This document shows positions 53,101 to 61,035 of a stretch of DNA of 64,000 nt, piece after piece (position 1 is the stretch's first letter; the number at the start of each line of letters is the position of its first letter). Source of the DNA: Patiria pectinifera (lineage: Eukaryota > Echinodermata > Asteroidea > Valvatida > Asterinidae); NCBI GenBank assembly GCA_029964075.1, contig CM057136.1, positions 12,214,001 to 12,278,000 of the forward strand. Direction: 5' to 3'. Under the pieces are notes generated by a model. It saw only the letters and a program-made list of their open reading frames with translations. It had not been told where the DNA came from and searched no databases. The position numbers were made by a program, and so were the translations under genes.

Positions 53101-54935
53101 CATTAAACTCCACCAGGAGCATGAGGAAGAAGGCAAGAAGGAGCTGATCCAACAGCTAGCCCTCCTCCCCCGAACCAACTACAACCTCCTCAAGTACCTC
53201 TGCGAGTTCCTGCACGATGTGCAGAGCTACGAGAGCTACAACCGCATGGGCATGCTCAACCTGGCCACTGTCTTCGGCCCAAACATCTTCCGGCCTCGCC
53301 TTGAGAATGCTACCTCTCTGATGGAGACAACTACTATGAGCCAGAAGTTCCTTCACTTGTTGATCCGAGAGCACGATGAAATGTTTCCGCCAAACGATCA
53401 GATCTTCCAAACGATGATCAAAACCAGAGAGAAAGGCAAACCGATGCCAACCCCACCTCCAAGGAAAATGGTACGCAATGCAACGTCTTCCCCGGAAAGT
53501 GTTGACTTACTGAAAGAAGTCCAGGATAAAATGCAGGCTCCTCCTGTCCGACCACCTCGGGAAAAGAAGGACGGAGTCAATCACGAGAGTCTACTGCTTG
53601 ACTTGGAATCGGACTGGATTAAGGTCTCAGCGGGTCTTGCTTTTACCAAGCGCAGCTACAGCGTAGACGGTGCATTCGGTTTCCAGGACGATACCTCGCA
53701 GTCGGATTCCAGCACGCTCGAGTCAAGCAGTGAACACTTGAGTGGCCATTCGGAGGTGAACTCTCAAAACACTTCTCGTGTAGACCTGGATGCGACCATT
53801 ACGCCAGCATCACCGACCTTGTCTCCGATGAGCAACCTGGACACACTGACAAGCTATGATCAGTCTTTACCACCCCCTCTCTTACCGAGCTCGAATCAGC
53901 CACATACCTCCCCCAAGAGGAGCTCCGCCTCTCTGGGGGTTGACCTAACGGCAGGGACCCCAGAGAGTGCGCCTCTACACTCTCCTGACTACGTCTCGTC
54001 GTCTCCTGTGAAACTTGTGGAGGAGATCGCAGCTCTTAAGACTGAGATGGTGAAATGGAAGATCAAGTGTGAGGGACTGGAGATCCAGCTCCGGAATGAG
54101 GTGATCAGAATCTGTTTAATACCCTTACCAAATCCAAAACCTAGGTGATCTAGAGTCTTGGTTTTGGGTTGCCTCTTCCATTCCCTAACTCCTGTTTCCT
54201 TGGACTTTCTTTGAATTCCACTTCTTTGGTAGTCTTTCCTTTCATTTTAAGGAAGAACAAACACGAGCAAATGATGTTCTTTATTCATGCACAAGTAAAA
54301 GTGTAAAATGATGTGATGGTAGAGAGTTTCTTGACTAATGCGCAACCTGTGGCAGTTGATCTAAAAAGAATGTAGGGACATCGTCCCGAACGCTGTAATA
54401 TACAAATATAACACAGTCAAAGGATGGATAGACGATATTACCTCCCGAGATGAAGCTGAGGAGTACTCGTTGCCCTGTGTATGCTGCCATTTTTTTTTAT
54501 ACAGCTAGAGCAGTGTTCACGCATGTGCAATAACCCAGTGCGATAGTTTCATGATTGCTTGGTAAATCGCATGCGTAGTAGACTTTAGCCTGGGTAAGCC
54601 TTGCAATAGTCAACCGCGCATGTGTATTTACCCGGTGCCCAAATCCTCGTTAGCGCTTGGTAAATAGCAGGACTAGCGGCTGACATGTTATGGTGAATGG
54701 ACCAGTGAGAACTCGGCTCTCATTGTGAATATTATGAGGTTGTGAAGTAATCTCCAAATGAACAACCACGAAGCCTTAGCCAGGGGTATTAGTCGATAGA
54801 TGTCCTGTGACATATTCGTTTAATTTGTATGATCTTTCGCCCCTCTAGGAGTCCGCCAAGAAAGCAACGGAGGACAGGAACAAGCAGCTCTTGAAGCAAC
54901 TGAACGCCTTCATCGCAGAGTACGGCCCCAAGTGA
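40939..54935 (+). CDS. ARHGAP24: ARHGAP24/22/25-type RhoGAP (FilGAP-like), six coding exons
   Basis: GTPase-activating protein expected to stimulate GTP hydrolysis on Rac/Cdc42-type GTPases at the cell cortex. Exons: 40939-41184, 48634-48901, 51190-51315, 52036-52168, 52921-54100, 54849-54935; all phases join and the total is 2040 nt (679 residues plus stop). Domains: basic N-terminus 1-85, PH about 98-208, RhoGAP about 214-415 with the arginine finger in GIFRLPG (Arg about 258), Ser/Pro-rich region, C-terminal coiled coil about 625-679. PH (KGWLKKQGG, PLGTI, PGKFLFE) and RhoGAP (FDCGEKP, LKLYLR, NLATVFGPNI) are closest to human ARHGAP24/22/25. An invertebrate copy may be the single ancestor of these three paralogues; the symbol is chosen on linkage to PTPN13. 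The last two-thirds of the protein come from one 1180-nt exon. Confidence 0.9.
41410..41698 (+). mobile_element. CCTCCGCCAAGG element (inverted ends), ARHGAP24 intron
   Basis: Begins CCTCCGCCAAGGAGGTTATG and ends CCTTGGCGGAGG, so the ends are inverted. The inside includes AACTCAAAAGTTATGGACGG and GATCTGGGTCTGGATCC, typical of a repeat family seen in many animals. No open frame. Confidence 0.65.
41750..42234 (+). mobile_element. TTAA MITE family 1, diverged copy E
   Basis: Same layout as copy B: a TAGTCTGGTTCC motif, AGGGTCAGGGAACCA, a CAGGTCAGTGAAA-type motif, then a degenerate terminal TTATTTTTAAAG. More diverged than the other copies. Confidence 0.45.
42799..43324 (+). mobile_element. TTAA MITE family 1, copy B (full length)
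   Basis: A 526-bp unit starting TTAAAGGGAATATACAACAT and ending GATGTACATTCCCTTTAA. The ends are inverted and bounded by TTAA. An internal palindrome, TGGTCGGCCGACCACCGTTG, is present. In the ARHGAP24-like intron 1. Confidence 0.8.
43656..44181 (-). mobile_element. TTAA MITE family 1, copy C (full length, inverted to B)
   Basis: Same 526-bp length as copy B but opposite orientation, with TTAA at both ends. It is bracketed by a diverged direct repeat of about 40 bp (AATACAAGTTGGAAT to GGTTCAGACTT). Confidence 0.8.
44390..45042 (+). repeat. ACATGT-rich stretch and a tandem duplication with 232-bp period
   Basis: ATGCAGTTATCACAGTAAGA at 44621 and ATGCAGTTATCACCGTAAGA at 44853 start two near-identical units of about 200 bp. 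Both end in GATCTCTGAGAGAAAC. The first unit is preceded by TACATGTACATGTA runs. Confidence 0.75.
45043..48120. other. ARHGAP24-like intron 1, no coding exon seen
   Basis: AT-rich, with scattered GTACATGTA words. The segment 47160-47510 may be the 3' end of a LINE (ends GGAAAATAAACAAACC). No phase-compatible exon with good splice sites was found between 41184 and 48634. Confidence 0.45.
48124..48553 (+). repeat. dispersed repeat, copy 2, adjacent to PH exon
   Basis: Second copy of the 38336-38705 repeat, ending about 80 bp before exon 2 of the ARHGAP24-like gene. Contains a short GT run (TGTGTGTGTGTG). Confidence 0.65.
48634..48901 (+). CDS. ARHGAP24: ARHGAP24-like exon 2 (PH domain)
   Basis: Acceptor ATGTTCAG, donor GTGAGG. 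Encodes ITHKGWLKKQGGPFKTWQRR, YFILQGEYLHYFLREDEPRP and DDPGKFLFEILPG, the first strands of a FilGAP-type PH domain. An internal Met at 48655 offers an alternative start. Confidence 0.95.
48902..50639. other. ARHGAP24-like intron 2, left part
   Basis: No exon is seen. A TTTTGGTTACTTTTATTGAA-type segment with TCCATGCTTTTCTGGACAAC at about 49170-49195 recurs in the 3' flank near 57318-57338, indicating another dispersed repeat. Confidence 0.45.
50640..51155 (+). mobile_element. TTAA MITE family 1, diverged copy D
   Basis: Ends GATGTACATTCCCTTTAA like copy B and shares TTGATCTATTATACTAACCC and GTAAATGACAGTCTAAA. The left end is degenerate. It lies just upstream of the exon at 51190. Confidence 0.65.
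51190..51315 (+). CDS. ARHGAP24: ARHGAP24-like exon 3 (end of PH domain)
   Basis: Encodes SSHETFLLWGSSVQDVDEWV and QTVRRAIYKQKGG, the last strand and C-terminal helix of the PH domain, including the invariant Trp. Acceptor CTCCAG, donor GTGAGG. Confidence 0.94.
51583..51722. repeat. SINE-like fragment, related to 1270-1330
   Basis: Contains CCTCAAACCCACGACCTC and then ACGGTGCTACCACAGAACTT, shared with the tail at 1290-1310. It lies in ARHGAP24-like intron 3. Confidence 0.45.
52036..52168 (+). CDS. ARHGAP24: ARHGAP24-like exon 4 (RhoGAP start, arginine finger)
   Basis: Encodes GIFGQSLLDTI, IPSIVEQCVEQLRERGLQEE and GIF(R). The arginine-finger codon is split across the intron. The GIFGQ start matches human ARHGAP24 GGIFGQKLEDT. 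Confidence 0.95.
52340..52775 (+). repeat. 17-18 bp minisatellite in RhoGAP intron
   Basis: More than 20 imperfect tandem units of AGCTGGTAACCTCTTTT type. The array is most regular at about 52600-52770 and more diverged, with AGCTGAGATTCACTGA inserts, to the left. It lies between the two exons that share the arginine-finger codon. Confidence 0.85.
52921..54100 (+). CDS. ARHGAP24: ARHGAP24-like exon 5 (RhoGAP core and Ser/Pro-rich region)
   Basis: Begins LPGRVSVIKELQERFDCGEK. It contains DIHTIASLFKLYLRLLPEPL, NYNLLKYLCEFLHDVQSY and MLNLATVFGPNIFRPR, the RhoGAP core, then a low-complexity region with PPPLLPSS. It ends in a predicted coiled coil (VEEIAALKTEMVKWKIKCEG). The donor GTGATC is weak. 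If unspliced, the frame stops after about 15 more codons at 54148. Confidence 0.95.
54849..54935 (+). CDS. ARHGAP24: ARHGAP24-like last coding exon (coiled coil, stop)
   Basis: Acceptor CCTCTAG. Encodes ESAKKATEDRNKQLLKQLNA and FIAEYGPK then TGA at 54933. This continues the leucine heptads of exon 5 in frame and ends like the C-terminal coiled coil of the family. Confidence 0.88.
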   Translation, partial: ESAKKATEDRNKQLLKQLNAFIAEYGPK

Positions 54936-57900
54936 CCTGGCTAATCACTCTGCCGTCGTCGGTGCGTCTGGTCTCCCCCGAGGCCACCCATCTGCAACAG
55001 GGACAACACTGCTTACCAACCTAGCGGGTAACAGTTGCTGATGGAACACAAAGCCTGACCGAATTAAAGTGAAAGAAATGCAACATGGCCCCTGCACAGT
55101 GACCATCTCATGGCGTGTCATGTTGCGTCCACCTTGGGTTTTCATCAATTACAAACTGACATCGTTTTCTTTTTTATCAAGCATTATTTCTCAGAAACCA
55201 TCCCCAGCATTTTGCTTAATCTGCATGTGAGTGTCTTGCCCACTTAAATGTAAGATAAACTCTGTTGTAATATACTATGTACATCTTTGATTGTTGACGT
55301 GTCTTCAGTATTAAAGAACCACTTATGGAATGACGTCAACGAGCTTGATAGAACTCTCACAGCATAGTGTGCGTTGACTTCATGTGCATGGGATTTTTCC
55401 GTCACATCCTGGTCGATTTATGAAGCTGATGGTAACATTGTACACCCTCTCAGCGTATGTAATCAGCATGTAATTTTTTTTTATTCCACTGCATTTAACC
55501 CTCCGCTATTTAAACAGTAACAGACAGTCAACATTTTCTTCCACTTTCCCAGCTATACTTTTAACACAGCTAGTCACCAGCAGTCAGATAATATGTCAAG
55601 CAAGCACTGTGACTAGTCAAACTCAGTCAACAGACCATGAACAGACATTATCAATCACCCACAGCCAGAGCAAAGCTGCATCAAGTTACAAAAACAGCCA
55701 CAGCCAGTCAATCCTGCTTTGTGTAGGCTGGGTATTCTGAACTGTTGAAAACAGTCACTCGATTGATTTGGCCTGAAAGGACTACTTGGCACAGAATGTG
55801 TGTTTGCATAGGAGGTTTAATGGATTGCTCCTGCAGAGAAATTATGCAAGAATTTTTTTTTTTTTTTAATAAACCACAAAAGAAAACTTGTTGATAACAA
55901 AAATCTTACTACACTTCACTCTATTTGATCTTCCAATTTTTTTTTCTCTTCATTATGTGCTATGCTCAAATATTAGATATATATCCGTTGACACTGTTCG
56001 AATTAGGATTGAAATAAAATTTGAAATGAAAATTTTGAAAGAATCTCCCACTCTGAAATAGTCTGGTAATATACAAATCACCTGTTTTATGTAAATAATA
56101 TATTGGTGCTGGGTTTCTCTTATATATGCTACTGTGCAAAAGTGTGCCTTGAATCATATATGTGACATATGATCATATATGTACGATATTTTTTTTTGTC
56201 TGGAAAAGTGTCACGAATTTGAACAAGTCAATTTACAAGATGTATACTTATGTTATGTATACTTGTGCCTTTAGCAATCTAGAGGTACATCACATTTTGT
56301 TTGTAGAGTCCAAACGTCTATTTTTATAACTCTATAAAAAAAGGTGTACAAGTATAACTACAATGTATGTTTGTGTAAAATAGTTAAACATCTAAACATT
56401 CTTTACCATTTTTGCCTTTTTTTGGAGCAACTCAAATCATGAACTTGCAGAAGTAAAATGTATTTTATGGATTTTGTTTCTACTTTTATGAAGAGAATAT
56501 GAAAGACTTGATCCAAGTGTGAATTTTTTTTTTTTTTTTCAAAAGTGTATGTTTTTATTTTCTTATCAATTTGCATATTTGGTTTGTGATATACCGGTAT
56601 TGCGTCTGTGTAGTGAAATGGAAAACGAGCATTTGTATCTAATTTAATCAAAGAGAAAAAGTATTATGGTGCATAACGTATTGTGCCCGGGACCGTAAGA
56701 GTTTCTTTGTTCTTTGGTTTGTATATATTTTGCTTTTAGGTTCTCCAGAGAAGTTTATTTTACTCATTTTTGAACAAGGATGTTAGGTTTTTAATGGCCC
56801 TAAGCATGTTTTTTGTATGAACATTGGCAGGTCTTCTCTCACAAAACTTTGCAACATCAAAAAAAAAAATGAAAATAATTCAGTTACATGTTAAGCTCTA
56901 CCGACAAAATCAACAGTGAAGTTTACATTGGTAGTTTTCAATACATGTAAATAAAAGTCTCAATTTTGAATATAGTAATTAATGGGTATATAGTGGAATT
57001 GCTTTAATTTCTTTTCTTGTCATTACATGTATATCACAGGCTTTAGATGTGTAAACATTATATAATGTAAAAAATCTTCCATAAATGTATACTTATGGAT
57101 GATGGAACTTTTCCATTTGTCAGTAAAAAATAGCACTTATAAGTCGAGACAATCTTATTGTGTGAAATAGACATGGTTTAACCTTAGGCTCCAATGCTAT
57201 GCAATTTTAGGAACATATTCTGTGCAACTTTCTCCTCTTTAATGTATAAAAACTATATGACATCTTTTTTTTGCTAAATTTTATTGAAAAGTGCACTTAA
57301 AACATTCAACATTGTCCATGCTTTTCTGGACAACTGAACAGCTTTTGGTATTTAAATCCCTGGGATTTTGTGAAAATGTCATTCACCATCGTGGGTGGTG
57401 GGTGTGAGTACGGTGGATTGGAGTCTTGGACTACAGGGTGAGCCCCCAAAAAAGTGGAACCCAAACCCCAAAAATTATATTTCATATTTAAAAAAAAATA
57501 TGTAGCACCAAAAATAATGACTGGAAAGCCAATTTCATAAGCTACTTTTCGATGAAAAAATTACTGAAATTGCTCAATCTGTTCATTTCAACACAATGAC
57601 CCTAAGACCTCTTTCGTCCAAACATAATAAAGATATTGTGTACTGCAGTTGTTGACAGTTGTTGAAACAAGTATTGTGTGTCGTTTTCTTTGTTGTTAAG
57701 AATACACAATAATTTTTGTGTGTGGATGAAACAGGTTTTAGGGTCCTTGCGTTATTTGGTGATATTCTTTGAAGGGATTGAGCAATTTCAGTAATTTTTT
57801 TTCATATAAAGGTAGCTTATTAAATTGGCTTTCCAGTCATTGTTATTTTTGGTCCTACATGTACATATTTTTTTTTAAATATGAAATATAATTTTGTGAG

Positions 57901-58185
57901 TTTGGGTTCTGCTTTTTTTGACTCGCCCTGTATGGTGACTTCTAACTAACTTATTTACTTGATTTCTTTTATATGTGCAGTTTTTGGTTTAACAGTTGAT
58001 TTTTTGAAAACGTCATGTTTTTCAGCTGTACAAAATTACAGTATTCTTTATATTACATTATGTGATAAATGTTTGTGTGATTTCTAATGCAAGTCATCCG
58101 AATGAAGCTTCTATATATGTCTTGCTTGTTTCATACAATTTCACGGTGCTTTTGGGAATAAAGAATAGAATTCTTTCCAGGAACG
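54936..58185 (+). other. probable 3' UTR and 3' flank of the ARHGAP24-like gene
   Basis: AT-rich sequence with no coding exon. Candidate AATAAA signals lie at 55868, 56013, 56950 and 58157; the last is followed by T/G-rich sequence. A mariner-like inverted-repeat element sits at about 57431-57932. Which polyadenylation signal is used cannot be decided from sequence. Confidence 0.45.
57431..57932. mobile_element. mariner-like MITE
   Basis: Ends CTACAGGGTGAGCCCCCAAA and GACTCGCCCTGTATGG are inverted. Inner inverted words (CAATTTCAGTAATTTTTT with AAAAATTACTGAAATTG, and ATGACTGGAAAGCCAATTT) also pair. TACAGGG ends with TA flanks resemble Tc1/mariner elements. Non-coding. Confidence 0.7.
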
Positions 58186-59090
58186 TTTTATGAGTGTTCT
58201 CAGTTTTGTGAACAGTTGAAACCCGGTAGCGCCCTCTAGTGATTGGTTTCTCTTTTTTTCGGGGGGGGGGGGAGTCATCAATCTTTGCCTAGTACATGTA
58301 CTAGTAAATCGACTTACGAATTACTTCGAAACAAAATATTTTTTTTACTTAAAAAACGAAGTTAAACAACAGGCCCCACTTCTGAATGCAAATTCTCGGG
58401 CAAGCAATTTGCTTGTTTTTGCGGAGCTGGTTTTCAGAGCATTTATTTTCGCTTTTGGACATTTTGGGTATAATTTTCGGGAATTATTTGACAATTTGGC
58501 AAAATCTGTACCAATTTTGTAACCCCTGCTTGTAAAACGCTACCCCCTGGCCCAAGAACCATCTTGGTTCTAAGGACAGTAAATACATAAGGACACTAAT
58601 ATTCATGTCCGCCTCCCTGATCGTCAGGCTCGAGTATTTCATTGTATAATTTAAAAAAATAAAATGCTTAAATCAAATGCACATTTTTAAATTGTTATGT
58701 GCATGGAAAGTTGTAAATTATACGAAATATGGAGTGGGATGAAATTCTTTTATCATCATGCCGTATTAACATCGACCACACCCTTTTCACAAGTTTTGTT
58801 CAACCATCTATGTGCGGATGAACAATAGCGCCCTCTTTTGGGTATCATTTCTTTATCAGTAGAGTAGCATTCAGTCACTCCAGTAGTACATTTTGAAAAC
58901 AACTATTCTCCAAACAATTTTGTACAACGATGGCCCATTCAAATAAATGGACGAACTATTTAATTTACGTTACACGCTCTGATAAAGTTACTGTAAACAT
59001 TTTTTTTTGGATTTCTTGAAATTTATAAAAATTCGCTTTTTTCACTGAAGGAATGACTGAAAAAGTTTATTAATTTGGTGCGCACAAATC
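58186..59090. other. intergenic, no gene seen
   Basis: AT-rich sequence with a G run near 58261. No exon or structured repeat is supported. Confidence 0.45.
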
Positions 59091-59486
59091 GCTGACGTCA
59101 CTACGCCGGACGATTTCCATTCATTAGCATTTGCAGGGATTTTTCAATACGGCCGATCACTACAAATGTCACGCGATCACAGTCGGGAAATTACCGCGAT
59201 TGGAGAAGATGTTCTAAATTTTCAAATTCGTGGATAATATCTAAATGTTGACACCACCACAAGCCGAAAATTCCGTTTAGATTTGGAGATAGATTTGATC
59301 CCAATCGCGAGCAGAACGCACAGTTACCAAACCTCGTTCGTTCGTCATCGGTGCAGTTCTGGTCCATCGTCTTTTTTTAGCCGGTGACGTCAGGATTAGC
59401 ATTTTTTGGGGTATTTTGTTTAGAAAAATCAGAAGTATGTCTCAGTTCAGGTAGCCGTTATCACACTTTTGAGACATAGACAAAAG
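59091..59486 (+). promoter_or_regulatory. promoter-like region with two CREs and a 5' splice donor
   Basis: Two perfect TGACGTCA octamers (59093-59100, 59385-59392) lie in a locally CpG-richer stretch. This is followed by ACATAGACAAAAG and a perfect GTGAGT donor at 59487. The pattern fits the promoter and non-coding first exon of a plus-strand gene extending right; no coding exon of it is seen in the window. Confidence 0.4.
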
Positions 59487-59489
59487 GTG

Positions 59490-60475
59490 AGTTGATCGTT
59501 TGTTTATCTGAAAATATTTTAATTCTGTGGATCAAAATTGTCAGATTGTGTTTTCATTCATTGCTCAATAATGATGTACAAAACCCATGGCATGGTGAGT
59601 TGACATTGACAAACATGACAAAGGCAAGGCTGGCATGATGATCACTCACCCACATCATTTGATTTTTATAATTTTATGGTTCAGTTTACAATATTAATAT
59701 TAATATCATTAACGATTCATATGAACACGATGAAAGAGAACAACACAAGAATATTGCTGTAAAGTGTAATTGAAATGTTAAGTATAAATGTTTAACACAC
59801 ATGTACTTTCAGATTGTCATCAGACGTCAGACGGTGTACATGTATGTACAGTGTACGTAAACATTGCATGATTAACACTGCAATAATTAGGGCCTATGTC
59901 TACTCAGGGCGCTATCTGTTTTTGAAGGGGGGGGGGAGGTGTGGTTTCAAGATTGTTTAAGTTTAAGACTGATTGTTGCTAAAGACAAGGTTTAGGCCTA
60001 ATAAGATTTATTTAACTTATCAACTTCGATAATTAAATTATCAACTTCATTTCAAGTCTACCTGTCCCGCCGTGCCGAAACTATGGTACCAATCACGTGC
60101 AATTTTTGTATCGAAAATTGACGTTATTTACTAATTGCAAACAAATGTAATATAATTATCGTTCTGTCCATTTTTGAGAATGACCCCGAAAAGCTAGAGC
60201 CTTCTGGTAATATGTGAAAAATCAGTCGGAAGTCGAGTCCCATTTCGAGATGGACTGTTTCGGCTTAAAAATAAGCGATTTTCTTCCCTACTTTCTGTTT
60301 TAACGTGATTGACAGATATGTATGAAACTTATGATGACGATCAATAACATGTGGAAATTGTCCTGTTATACCGGTACCTTCTGATCAGCATAAACCCGAA
60401 GAGCGATGTTGTTGATCACTGTTGCGTGACTGACGCAGGGATCGATGCATGCCGGTTCATGTACAGTCCCTAACC
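59490..60475. other. no gene seen
   Basis: If 59091-59486 is a first exon, this is its intron. No repeat with clear ends, apart from a G run near 59930. Confidence 0.4.
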
Positions 60476-60489
60476 CAAGATAGTGGATT

Positions 60490-61035
60490 TTGTGGGTCCT
60501 ACTAAACTGCGTCAAAAAGCGTCAACAAGCGTCAACAAGCACCAACAACCGTCAACAAGCATCAACAAATTTTGTATATGCTTTTGAACATTAAAAGTTA
60601 GCTTTATATGGTAGAAAAGGCAATAAAGAACATCTTCTGCATATCAATTAAACTTAAAATTATTTAAAAACTTGTTTTATGAACGCGAAATGTACGACGA
60701 GTTTGTCGATTAGCGTTGGCCGCCGTCTTGTTTGGACGGCGCTGTTCACTGCACGCATGCGTAGTATGGCTCTGTACACTTCACGCATGCTTAGTACGGC
60801 TAGCTTCACGTGAACAAAATGGTGGCCACCCCAAACTCTACAAACTGGTCCTACATTTCGCATTCAAAAAACCAAGTTTAAAAATAATTTTAACTTTATT
60901 TTATATATATGCTGAATGTGTCCTTTGTCACTATTTCTACCATAAAAAACGTCTTGTGATGTTCCAAAACTTATACAATATTTGTTGATGCTTGTTGACG
61001 CTTGTTGGCGCAGTTTAGTAGGACCGGATTTTGCA
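60490..61035. mobile_element. palindromic element with CAACAAGCGT internal repeats
   Basis: Left end GGTCCTACTAAACTGCGTCA and right end GGCGCAGTTTAGTAGGACC are inverted. Next to each end are tandem CAACAAGCGT units, again inverted (TTGTTGACGCTTGTTG on the right). About 545 bp, non-coding. Confidence 0.7.
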
